Shown: positions 21,701 through 31,400 of the stretch, one piece after another
How the letters are laid out: every line of letters starts with the position of its first letter
How positions within the stretch are numbered: position 1 is the stretch's first letter
Origin: Telopea speciosissima
Lineage: Eukaryota; Streptophyta; Magnoliopsida; Proteales; Proteaceae
Reading direction: 5' to 3'
Assembly: GCF_018873765.1 (NCBI RefSeq)
Contig: NC_057923.1
Coordinates: 56,724,593-56,788,592, forward strand
Length of the DNA: 64,000 nucleotides
Made by a program: the position numbers and the translations under genes
The notes under the pieces: generated by a model
The model's input: only the letters and a program-made list of their open reading frames with translations
Database searches by the model: none
Told to the model about the DNA's origin: nothing

Positions 21701-23502
21701 CTTATGTTTTCAGCTACCATGATCAAGTAAGATGAGAGCCTTTGGGTTATTTGTCTTAATTGCCTGGCTCTTGTTTTTCAACTCTTGATAACACTGAGGT
21801 TTTGTATTGGCAGATATACATGATGCCTGAGAGCAGTCAGAAAGGGGAGCTCCGCCTCTATCGAGCTATTAACTTTCCTCTGCAGTGGACACTGGACAGG
21901 GTTATCATGAAGAAGCCCCTAGTGGATTCCTTTATTATAAACTATAAAGGTAATTACTGGCTCTTTGGGTCAGATCACAGTGGTTTTGGTGCGAAGAAGA
22001 ATGGAGAGTTGGAAATCTGGTATGGTAACTCACCACTGGGTCCTTGGAAACCACACAAGCAGAACCCTATTTACAACACTGATAAGAGCTTGGGTGCTCG
22101 GAATGGAGGCAGGCCATTTATTTACAATGGAAACCTCTACCGCATTGGTCAAGATTGTGGTGAAACATATGGGCGGCGAGCGCGTGTCTTCAAGGTGGAG
22201 ATTCTGAATAAGGATGAATACAAGGAAGTTGAAGTTCCACTGGGCATAGAAGAGGCTAAGAAGGGCCGAAATGCTTGGAATGGTGCTCGTTACCATCACC
22301 TAGATGTGCAACAGCTAAGCTCGGGAGAGTGGGTTGGGGTAATGGATGGAGATCGGGTTCCTTCCGGAGATTCTGTTCATAGATTCATCCTTGGTTCTGT
22401 TGCAGTGGCGGTTGTAGTTGTACTCATTGTACTAGTAGGGATGTTGCTGGGTGCTGTTAAGTGTATTTTACCCCTGAGCTGGTGTCCCCATAGCTCAATG
22501 AAGAGAAGTGATGCTTTCTCAACCTGGGAGTGGGAGCGCTCACATTTGTTCTCTGCCAAGCTGAGGCGATTCTTTACTCGTGTGAACAGAACAAGTACAA
22601 TTATCAGAGGCCGGATAAAGCCCAACACTTGTGCTGGAAAATTTGTTCTCTCCTTAATATTTGTGGTAGGAATGGCACTAACATGCGTGGGGATCAGATA
22701 TATATACGGTGGCAATGGTGCAGAAGAAGCCTACCCATATAAGGGTTCCAATTCGCAGTTTACACTTCTAACGATGACTTATGATGCTCGTCTATGGAAT
22801 TTGAAGATGTATGTGAAACATTATTCAAGGTGTTCATCAGTAAAGGAGATTGTTGTGGTGTGGAACAAAGGGCCACCTCCTGAACAAAGTGAGTTGGACT
22901 CTGTTGTGCCAGTTAGAATCAGAGTAGAGAAGCAGAACTCGCTGAACAATCGATTCAAAGTGGACCCACTGATAAAAACGCGGGCTGTTCTTGAGCTTGA
23001 TGATGACATCATGATGCCATGTGATGATATTGAACGAGGGTTCAGAGTGTGGCGGGAGCATCCTGATAGGATAGTTGGGTTCTATCCACGTCTCATTAAT
23101 AGGAGTCCATTGAAGTACAGGGATGAGAAGTATGCCCGAACTCGTAAGGGGTATAACATGATATTGACAGGGGCTGCTTTTATTGATAGCAAAGTAGCAT
23201 TTGAGAGGTACTGGAATGAAGCAGCAAAGTCAGGGAGGGGGTTGGTAAATAAGTATTTCAACTGTGAGGATGTGCTTCTGAATTTCTTGTATGCAAATGC
23301 CAGCTCGTCACAGACTGTGGAGTATGTAAAGCCAGCATGGGCAATTGACACATCAAAGTTCTCTGGGGCTGCAATCAGCCGGAACACACAGGTGCACTAC
23401 CAAATAAGAAGTAAATGCCTTCTTAAGTTCTCGGAGATGTACGGGAGTCTGGCAGATCGGAAGCAGGAATTCAATGGTCGGAAAGATGGTTGGGATGTAT
23501 AG
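9726..23502 (+). CDS. GINT1: GT64 glucosamine inositolphosphorylceramide transferase 1, 4 exons
   Basis: Coding exons are 9726-10028, 10205-10327, 21559-21726 and 21814-23502, all with GT-AG borders and phase 0 throughout, giving 760 residues (Arabidopsis GINT1 is about 765). The protein has an N-terminal membrane anchor (about 36-60), a soluble region with a conserved SAAWPIANPVVTCAS block, hydrophobic segments near 388-416 and 472-495, and a C-terminal GT64 domain from about 515. The domain carries the nucleotide-sugar motif LELDDDIMM (Asp 594-596). In plants this Golgi enzyme adds GlcNAc/glucosamine to inositolphosphorylceramide. The start is the first Met before the anchor. Intron 2 is 11,231 bp and packed with transposons, yet the exons are open and splice sites intact, so the gene looks functional. 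Confidence 0.93.
10328..11660 (+). other. GINT1 intron 2, proximal part
   Basis: The donor GTATTT follows codon 142. The segment holds a GA microsatellite at 11100-11122 and a promoter-like stretch at 11140-11260 with CATATAAATAGG (TATA-like, near 11164), followed by ACCCCAATGTAACACTGGG. It resembles the inside of an LTR, but I see no paired LTR or TG...CA borders. Confidence 0.4.
11670..12900 (+). mobile_element. L1-type LINE reverse transcriptase remnant
   Basis: Several overlapping frames reconstruct L1 reverse transcriptase order: KVDLKKTCNLVNWGFL (palm motif, normally KLDLEKAYD-like), VRQGNPFVSLLL (normally RQGDPLSPLLF), a QNADHIIIFH stretch where the catalytic FADD should be, and then GRPKSLDSWNLVMDKFSKR. 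Frameshifts and stops separate the blocks, and the catalytic acidic pair is lost, so it is long dead. It lies in sense orientation in GINT1 intron 2. Confidence 0.75.
12901..14930. other. Intronic repeat-like DNA, unclassified
   Basis: 13000-13600 is rich in TAGGGTTT-type phrases and 13860-14360 in ACCAATTGGACC-type phrases. On the minus strand CTTTATTTATAATTAAAGG (about 13866) could be a promoter of an LTR read leftwards. No paired LTRs or primer-binding site were found, and no host gene is supported. Confidence 0.35.
14931..15627 (+). mobile_element. Ty3/gypsy 5' LTR (left edge uncertain)
   Basis: GC-rich DNA, sharply different from its surroundings, with repeated GGCCGACCAC-type phrases at 15080-15200, a TATA-like CTCTATAAATACTCAGG at about 15436 and a right border ACACTCAACA. 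The primer-binding site follows directly. The left border was not fixed; 14931 is where composition changes. Confidence 0.65.
15631..15648 (+). promoter_or_regulatory. Retrotransposon primer-binding site
   Basis: TTGGCGCCGTCTGTGGGA follows the LTR end after three bases. This is the form seen in Tat-type plant Ty3/gypsy elements, distinct from the TGGTATCAGAGC of initiator-tRNA-primed elements. Confidence 0.8.
15702..16738 (+). pseudogene. Ty3/gypsy gag remnant, truncated and frameshifted
   Basis: An ATG 52 bp after the primer-binding site opens MVQTRSGQHGSASR, a usual gag start in this lineage, but a stop follows after about 42 codons. Gag-like, Arg/Pro/Glu-rich text continues in other frames to about 16.74 kb (for example PPRRKTSPPRPNRSARRDEH and EKRLRDLAEQVEGLKKQ). 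No protease, reverse transcriptase or 3' LTR follows; the element ends where the RTE LINE begins. Confidence 0.6.
16739..18512 (+). mobile_element. RTE-type LINE, 5'-truncated, interrupted by a hAT element
   Basis: Three frames carry consecutive RTE reverse transcriptase motifs: QFVFMPGRSTIEAIYLLRRL, MVFIDLEKVYDQ, an intact catalytic MLFADDIVLVDE near 17227-17262, YFGYLGSIINKEGDI, MYGAECWAVKK and RESRLRWYGHI. A stop near 17080 and later frameshifts inactivate it. A 373-bp hAT-type element sits at 17842-18214; the C-terminal codons and 3' end resume at 18223 and finish with GACCCCATTAAGTTGGG and a TTG-repeat tail. It probably entered the gypsy remnant. Confidence 0.85.
17842..18214 (+). mobile_element. 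hAT-type non-autonomous element, copy 1 (373 bp)
   Basis: A perfect 8-bp duplication AGGAGGAG lies at 17834-17841 and 18215-18222. The termini CATAGTTGTCACGGCGTCA and TGACGCCATGACAACTATG are inverted repeats. The inside includes GTCGATATATCGAC and GAAATCGAAGAGGG-type tandem repeats. It has no transposase. It is nested in the RTE LINE and is a sister of 20414-20830. Confidence 0.93.
18550..18663 (+). repeat. Dispersed repeat, partner at 59489-59603
   Basis: GCTATCGG, a pyrimidine tract and GCAGGTACTGGTTCCAG followed by TCTGGGATTGTCACAG recur on the opposite strand at 59489-59603. The distant copy is preceded by a TATA-like CTATAAATATACGATG, so this may be the 3' part of an LTR. Confidence 0.65.
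18664..20413. other. GINT1 intron 2, LTR-like unclassified DNA
   Basis: TTATAAATAAAGG near 18930 and, on the minus strand, CTTTATTTATAACTCC near 20088 look like retroelement promoters. Neither a primer-binding site nor paired LTRs were found. No gene is supported. Confidence 0.35.
20414..20830 (-). mobile_element. hAT-type non-autonomous element, copy 2 (417 bp)
   Basis: A perfect 8-bp duplication ATTTCAAT lies at 20406-20413 and 20831-20838. Read on the minus strand it is nearly identical to 17842-18214 over most of its length, including CATAGTTGTCACGGCGTCAC and the GAAATCGAAGAGGG repeats. It differs by about 25 extra bases near GCCCGCCATGGCGTTGCC and by repeat number. It is inverted relative to copy 1. 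Confidence 0.93.
20839..21558 (+). other. GINT1 intron 2, distal part
   Basis: AT-rich intron DNA ending in a normal acceptor (TGTGATTCAG) before exon 3. Nothing else was recognised. Confidence 0.6.
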
Positions 23503-25406
23503 AAGTATTCTAATAGCAGGTCATTAACCACCCTTTTTTTTGCCATTTTTGTTTCATATTCCTTTTCCTTGTAGTTTTGCCGTCATTTTTCTTTTGTAAA
23601 CTTTTCTTTTTCTTTTTTTTATTTCCCTCTAGCCAATTGTGGGTTTGGGCTATATATATATAGCTTAGGTGTAAGCAAGAAGAATCTATAGGTGTTTTGG
23701 CGAATTTGCAACTCTTGACTTATAATTCAGGTTATTAGGGTAAATACTATGTATGATTGGAGTGGGCTAAACCCTAAACCCTAAACGACAAGAAGGTTGT
23801 TACTAAAAAAAACTGGTCGTTTTGAGGATCTGCAAAAAACTAGGACTGATGTGAAGCAATTACTTCAACTGGAGTCCAACCAATGTGGATTCAGGTGGTT
23901 TCTTTATGGTAAGCATATCTGGAGAGGTTTTGCATGTTTAGGGCTGATGCTACAAATCCAATCCTTGGATAGATAGATAGATCCAAGTGAAAGATCTACT
24001 CAAAAGGACTTTGGGCTATTAGGATAAGATACATGATATACAGTTGCAAAAATATCATTTTGTGATGTACAGTAGTGGGGGTTTTTTTTTTTTTTTTTCA
24101 GTATAAATTTGAACTCATTTTACACTTCTTATCTTGCTTTGTTGGGGCTAAAACTTGACCAGAGACATTGGGTGTGGTGCTCTCTATTTCTGTTCTCCAA
24201 TGGATATTTCAACTCTAATGAGGCTTCAAATATCAAAATATAAAGCTGGTTAGCTTGATTAGATAAACTTATCTGGCCAGCCTAAAAATCTGCCTCGTGG
24301 CATGTTAGATGGGGTTCAAATTTGTGGACAGGTTGATCCCTAGGTCCTTGACTCACATACCAAGTTTCAGCAAAAATTGAGTCAAGTAGTAAAATAGAGC
24401 TTTGAAAGTCCAGGACAATGGGAGAGTGCATAGTAGCAGCTTTCAGCTTAGAAATTAGCTACATCCACTGATCCATTGCTGCTACAAGCCGAAGGAGTTG
24501 ATTGGAGGAAGGATTAAACTATGGAGAGTTTTCTTTCATCTCATAATAAAGGAAACGCCAACCCATCTAGGGTTGTAGGGTCTTTATTGATGGTGGCAAC
24601 GGAGTGAATTGCCATTAATATGCCAGATAAAAATTTCATGCAAACGAATTTCGATGACGGTAACATGGGAGAGAAGGTTACCTAGAAGTTACAGATGGTG
24701 AGTTCCTCCAAAGGAATGTAACATTCAATGATGATCTCTGTCAAATGCTCCCTCTTTAATGGTTGTAACCCAAGCTTGAAGAGACACACTCTCTCTCTCT
24801 CTCTCTCCCATACTAAAGGATAGTCATTAAAATTATTCTTAATTGAACAAAAGGATAATTCTACAATGGTGTAGCCAAAAAAATCCTTAACGGTAGAAAA
24901 TTTTTATTACATTTTTCCCCCTACAATCTTTTTTTTTTTTTTTTTTTTTTTTTTTGGGGTTTTATGTTAGTTCCCCCACACAACTAAAATTCACAATGGA
25001 CTTTGCAGGAATGGAGTTAAATTACTACCATAAACTATAATCCATTGCACATTAATATACGAATATAATGACCAATGACTTGACCCAAAAATTTCAAAAA
25101 CACTTTTCAAATGATATTTATTTAATATACTAATAAAATAAATTTCCTTTTTGCAAACTCTTTACAAAGCGAGTATCCAGCCCCAGATTTTGACAAGTTA
25201 CAATTAGACAACTCACTCACTTGGATGTTCTTCCTAAAAGGGCAATGGAAACTATATTGAACATCATTCACATTCACATTCATACGTTGCATGTTGAGCG
25301 AATCAATATATAGTCAGTCTTGTCGGTAGGCATCAACCATTAGCACACCATTGACGTACAACGCATAAATATAACAATAAATGCCTCTTAGGTAAAGGAA
25401 GAAAAT
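23503..25406. other. GINT1 3' region and intergenic DNA
   Basis: The T-rich 3' untranslated region follows the stop codon. At 23768-23786 there are about two and a half copies of the plant telomere unit CCCTAAA, too short to be a telomere. A 27-base T tract lies at 24929-24955 and a CT microsatellite near 24790. No gene is supported. Confidence 0.5.
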
Positions 25407-26339
25407 TGTTGTAATAATATATTGTAAATATTATTGAAAGGAATGTAAACTTATCTGTAGAAGGAAAGTGCTTTCCTCCACAATATCAAAACGAATTAGA
25501 ACTGAGATGATGAAAGTTGATACGTACCAATGGGCACTTTCCTTAAGACCATAGATGCCCCTATCAGCGCAACTAGGTATATGTGAATTGGCGTCCAAGA
25601 TACAACAACCTAATGACTTATGATAGTAGTGGTGTACTCCCTTATTGCAAACCCCTTGGAGTCCTATAGGGTTGTGTTCAAACTCACAAAGGAAAAATAG
25701 AGATAACGATAGTACATGAAGGAAACCAATGTGTAATTGTATCGAGGAAAAGAAAGGCACGAACTAGAGAGAGAGGGAGCTTTGTGAGAGTTGTCACTTC
25801 ATAATGACCTTTCTAAGGCGAGCGGCACCCTTTATTTATAGAGGTGAAAGATCCCTTGAAAGTGCCTTTACAAAAGGGTTAAGCCCTTCAAGAAACTAAC
25901 AGTTACCAGCATCATTTCAGGGTGGCCAACGTTGATGATTGGCCAACCAATGCCGACGTGAGCAGCCCGTGCACTGGATAGAGAGCAAGACAGGTCGGTA
26001 GGGGGTCTAACAAGCTCCGACATTTCACAGCCTTGCCCAGCCCCGTCCCAACACGACACGACATGACCCAGCTTGACACACATGATAAGCATCCTGGACC
26101 ACCCCAGACATGAGGAAGAAGAGATACCTCTCTTCAAGGAACACTATCCTTAGATTCATATTCCTACATATTAACCATTTGACACTCTCGTCCACTTTTA
26201 ATGTGAGACACATCTTTCCATACAAAAAATTCCTTTCTCAAAAACAATTCCCAAAACTCAAAAGCTTGTGTGAGGGAAACACAAAAAGCCAAAACAACAA
26301 AATATTTTGAAACTTATTTTAGTACATTATTTTCCAACA
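25407..26339 (-). mobile_element. Probable solo LTR, 933 bp
   Basis: The segment begins TGTTGTAATA and ends TTTTCCAACA, giving short inverted TGTTG...CAACA ends. On the minus strand CTCTATAAATAAAGGGTGCC (near 25835) looks like the LTR promoter. The flanks AAAAT and AAAAA match at 4 of 5, so the target duplication is weak. No internal retrotransposon region lies on either side. The apparent ORFs within are not genes. Confidence 0.5.
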
Positions 26340-26858
26340 AAAACAACGATTAGATATTCCAAATTGACGATGAACCATTTAAGAGTCTCACAGATCAATG
26401 TTTAACACACAAATGTGTCCACCTCTATATTTTCATGTCTATCACTATTGGAGAAATATACAATATGACAACCTTAGAACAAATTACTTAAATCTATCCA
26501 TAGTTGTGAACAAGTAAATGATAACTTTTAGGTTATTATACATAAAATGATAATTAAGCATATAATCATAAATTATAATTAATTAATTTAATCAAATTAA
26601 ATAGGGTTTGATAGACACACATCATATCTCATAAATTCTAACATTATTACTTCCCTCTGTATGTTGGAATCACATCATCTACCTGAAACCCCGGCCATAA
26701 CTCGCCCCATGTGTTTGGGCGCAACCTGCACCCTGATGCACTCCCAGACAAAGAACTTGTGCCCATATAAGGGATATAGATTAAGTATCATATTTATATT
26801 TAATACATTTCATTGATTGAACATATGGGAGGGTTTTCATGCAAGACCACATAAGAAG
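26340..26858. other. AT-rich intergenic DNA
   Basis: A family A-like phrase CCCCATGTGTTTGGGCGC occurs near 26703 without definable ends. Nothing else was recognised. Confidence 0.4.
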
Positions 26859-26994
26859 GGATCCTTATCCCCTCCAGTTCCCTGCCCGGCCCAGTTCCCC
26901 TAGTGCCTGTAATTTGCTTAGGTGGGGTCCACCCCCTGTATTACAGGCATTGGGGGAATTGGGTCGGGCCGAGAATTGGAGGTGATAATTTTCC
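26859..26994. mobile_element. Foldback MITE, Mutator-like (family C), 136 bp
   Basis: A perfect 9-bp duplication CATAAGAAG lies at 26850-26858 and 26995-27003. The ends GGATCCTTATCCCCTCC and GGAGGTGATAATTTTCC are inverted repeats, and the arms continue through GCCCGGCCCAGTTCCCC and its imperfect complement. It is a relative of 945-1121. Confidence 0.87.
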
Positions 26995-27003
26995 CATAAG
27001 AAG

Positions 27004-28479
27004 GGGAGAGGGTTACGATGCATCAAATAGTGGGCTTTTAGTCATTTCAGCCCCCAATTGTCCCATTCAACCGTGCACGGTGTACGATCATGCACCAAAT
27101 CTTTTTCTTATAAAAAATTTTATTTACATTTTGTATGAGAAATATCATAAAATGATAAAAAACAGGACAAAGCCTGACCCACCTTGAGCCCAGCCGGGCT
27201 GGGCCTGGACTAAGGCTGAAATATCCCAACTCTGGAAGGGAAATATACTATATAGAATGAGCAATTTGACATTTTCAACTGCAACTGTGGCCTTGGAAAG
27301 TTCTCTTTATGAACTTCCATGGCCAGGTAAGGTAGGTCTAGGTATGGGCAGGCAGGTTGGAGACACAATGTGGTCCACCACGTACGGCCAGAAATCTCGG
27401 AGTTCGGATGTTGGAATCCATGGCCGAAGAGCTAAGAACTGTCGATCGAACAGACAAATACTTTCTATAGGTATAGAATAACAAGACCTTACTATAATAC
27501 GATTCCTCATTTCCTTGGTAAGATTTGAAGATTAGTAGAATTTTAAGATCTACTGCGATTATTTCCTCTCGTATCCGCTTTGACTGGGCATGGACATTCT
27601 CAAGTTTAGGGTTTTCTTACCTGGAAATTTTACCAAAAAAAGGAAAAACAGAAAGAAACTACTATTTGAGAGCCAGAGCCAAAGAGAGAGAAAGATGGAG
27701 AGAAGCACAGGTGGCGGAAGAGGACTTGGTTTTTGTTTCCCAATCATGAGCAGCGAGCGTCGGACCAAGCGAGCGAGCGAGCTTTTAGGGTTGGGAAAAT
27801 GACCTCCATCATTCATTCCCATGTGCTTCCCGTCCCCATAATACCTCCCATGTCATCACTCATCCATCCATATCCATTCATCGTTTATTTATTATTATTA
27901 TTCTTTTAAAAATAAAAAAAAAGAATTACAAGAATTCGAATGGAAAAACCATATTTTTAAGGATTTAAGCAAAAAAAGGAAAGAGAACAAATACTTCTTC
28001 TTCTACTCTTTCTCATCGTCACCATTTTTTTTATTTTGTTCTTTCTTCTGTTTCTGTTTCTTATTATTCTCTTTCCTTCACAGATTCTGAAGGGTGAAGC
28101 TGTTGCTGCTTAAAAATGAAAAACAAATAAATGTTGGTGTTAGGAAAGGCGGAAAAAAAATAATAAAGGCTGAGAAGTATTTTTTTGGGGGGTGTAAGAG
28201 ACAGAGAGAGAAGCTGAGAAGTGGCAGATGGAACACGAGAGCTTTTTTATCGCTTTATCAGGCAGGCAAAGAAGGGAATCTGATGGGTTATTGTGGTGTT
28301 CTCGTTGACCGTCTTCCCTTCGTTGGAGGCCGTGACGTAGAAGCAGCCCCTCCTCTCGCCCACTCCTCGCAAAAGAAGAGGTTCTCTTCTTCTCTCCTTT
28401 CTAGAGAGACAGAGTAATTAATTTAAAGAGTGAGAAAGAGAGAGAGAGAAAGAGAGGCATAGGTTGATAGGGTGGTGAG
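27004..28479 (+). other. Intergenic DNA and PDK1 upstream/5' region
   Basis: Purine-rich and GA-rich stretches at 27655-27720 and 28380-28455 precede the PDK1 start and probably belong to its 5' untranslated region and promoter. Several short ORFs overlap here, but none resembles a protein. No clear TATA box could be assigned. Confidence 0.45.
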
Positions 28480-31400
28480 ATGTTGGCATTGGTTGTTGGT
28501 GAAGGTGGCAGAGCAGCAGCTGAAACAACAATGGAGAAGGATTTCGACTCCAAGCTTCGTCTTCAGAACTCTAACTCTTCCGTTCAGCGATCTAAGAGCT
28601 TCGCGTTTAGGGCCCCTCAAGAGAATTTTACCATCCAAGACTTCGAATTGGGAAAGATCTATGGCGTCGGTTCTTATTCCAAGGTTTCCTCTCTTTTTCT
28701 CTCTATTTGATTATAATTGGCTTGATTTGTGGGTAATCTCTAATGGTCCTCTCTTGATGAAATATTGTGTTGGTATCTTCACCCCTGCGCCCCCCCCCCC
28801 CTCCCCCCTCTCCCCCACCCACACACACACCCACCTTTTTATTAGGTACCAAGGAATAAGAAGAAAAAACCTACTTCTTTTGTTAGTCTTTGATGAATTC
28901 AGGTTTCTAGTGAGAAAATCCATTATCGGCGCCTGCAACTACGACCATATGCCTATGACCAAACCATTCATTTTTTTTGGGTGGGTGGATGGGAGAGGAG
29001 GCGGACACTCCATGGTTTCCATGATCTATCCAGTTACACCAGCAGGTTTTGAAGATTCCACCTTGAAGTAACAACAAACCAATTGCCTTTTGCCATTGCT
29101 CTGCATTTTTATTTTTTTTTGGGTGGGTGGACGGGTGAAGGATCCATAAGCTTAATATGATACTGCCCTCCTGGTGGTATGCATGATCAGTTTGACATCA
29201 TTTTGTGTCTCATGGAATCGTGGAAGGAAAAATAAAATGGTTGGGAAGGTTTCCACCAAAGTCTGATAAGATTTTATAATGAGATGGAGGCTAAAGGAAC
29301 TGGGATTGAAGTATTTTCTAGCGGTTGCTGCCTGGAAGGAAATTCAAATCTATATTTAGATTGGTTAATATAGGTTATGTGGCCTTTGAATTACCTACAT
29401 TTCCCAATCTTGATAAAATTTGAAACTTCTAGATCTTATCTAGGTTTTCAGGATTTGCTAAATATCAATTATTTTTAGCTATAGGTCATAGAAGGGCTGT
29501 CTACTAATTTCACCATAACGGCTTGTTCGAAATCATGATAGCCAATTCATATTCAATTTTCGAGATTTAAGGAGTCAATTCAATTCACAGTTTTTAGGAA
29601 AGATGAATTAAGACATCATTAAAATTGTTATTTGAACTCTCAATAAACCTTAGGCAGTCCCTGTTCCTTGGAGGAACCAAATAAATGACTACTGGAATTG
29701 GGATCTTGGGCATAAAGATTCCACTAACTTGTAAAAGTGGGACTAAACCTTGGGGATGCAGTAATAAATCTAAAAAATTATTCCATCGAACATAATCTCA
29801 ACATTTAATGTGTATTTCTGAATAATCTCATTTTTCAATGAGTGCTACTCTACTGTTAAGTTTGTTTCTCCAAAAGATCAGAAAAGCAGTACTGAAATCA
29901 CTAGCAATTTTCATGGAACATCGCTTGGGTTGAAGAAAAGTATTCAATGGGCTAAACTTTAACTTTAATGCATCTTATGAAGTTTGAAATCTCATTCCAA
30001 CCAGAAATCTTTTAAGCCCATATCCTTCGCCAAAGAGATCTCTTCGGTGTCTTCGCCCAACCTTCTGAGATTTGGAACTAATGTTCTTACCAAAGGAATC
30101 ACTCTAACCGCCTGCTTATGAATTACCATCCACCATTTTTCTGCATTTCCTATTTCTTAAATTATATGGACATCATGAACCCTTATTATGAGTATTGTGC
30201 TTGTGAAGGTATTCTTACCTATTGTAGTCCTCATTCCTCAATTCCAGGGTGGCCACTGAACTTTGGAGAATTTAAATGCTTTCCCATTTCTAATGTGGTG
30301 ACTTGGAATTTTCATTGCTCCTTCCCAAAAGTAAATTGTTTGTTAATCCTGAAACCTGTTATAATGTTGGATCATTGGCTGCTGTTTAGATGCGTCGGCT
30401 AAAGTGTTTGATCCCACTTATTGTGATATTTTATGGTTTATTTTTTTTTTGAATTTTAGTGTGAATATTTAGTAATCTGTGATCAGGTTGTTAGGGCAAA
30501 GAAGAAGGACACAGGAAATGTATATGCTTTGAAGATTATGGACAAAAAATTCATCACAAAAGAAAATAAGACATCATATGTGAAGCTGGAACGTATTGTT
30601 CTTGATCAGTTAGACCATTCTGGCATTGTCCGGCTATTCTTTACATTTCAAGACACCTTTTCTCTGTGTAGGTATTTTTGTTTTTTTAATTTAATAAATA
30701 TTTCATGTTTTCCATGCTTGATTTAACTTCTACTACTTTCTTTCTGAACCAATGTCTTTGTTTCAAATGGACCTAAGCTTGTTTACTTTGTAATATTTGG
30801 TTACTTTTTCCCTTTACTTTATAATCTGATTGTCCTGATTCATTGTTTTTTGAAGATATGGCGCTTGAATCTTGTGAAGGTGGAGAACTTTTTGATCAAA
30901 TAACCAGGGTAAATAAATTTAATATACTGTGAAGCATTTATTTCTTCCATTATTTTGATGCCTGCCGTTTTTGTCCTTCCATGGCATCTGATTAACTTTC
31001 AATGGATGCAGAAAGGTCATCTGTCAGAGGATGAAGCTCGCTTTTATGCAGCAGAAGTTGTGGACGCTCTTGAGTACATACATGGTGTGGGATTGATCCA
31101 TCGAGACATTAAGGTACTTCCAGTTACTTGTTCATTCTGTCTCATGGCATGTTGAGCAGGCTAACATTTTTTTTTTTTAATGACAGCCAGAGAACTTGCT
31201 ACTTACTGCAGAAGGACATATTAAAATTGCAGATTTTGGTAGTGTAAAGCCTATGCAAGATAGCCGAATTACTGTCCTTCCAAATGCATCATCGGGTAAG
31301 GTTATCATATTATCCTGAGGAAATCATTTAAACTGAATTGTTTGAGTGATGGTTTAATATTTCCTTATGCACCATACAGATGATAAGGCTTGCACCTTTG

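Noticed and set aside
22030-23387. Minus-strand ORFs of 63-112 codons within GINT1 exon 4
   Set aside because: They are antisense shadows of the long GT64 exon.
23766-23786. Telomere-like CCCTAAA units
   Set aside because: Fewer than three units, which is common as a short motif in plant DNA and not evidence for an interstitial telomere.
28472-29071. 199-codon ORF overlapping PDK1 exon 1
   Set aside because: It uses a different frame, runs into intron 1 and shows no family motifs; PDK1's own frame is fully supported.
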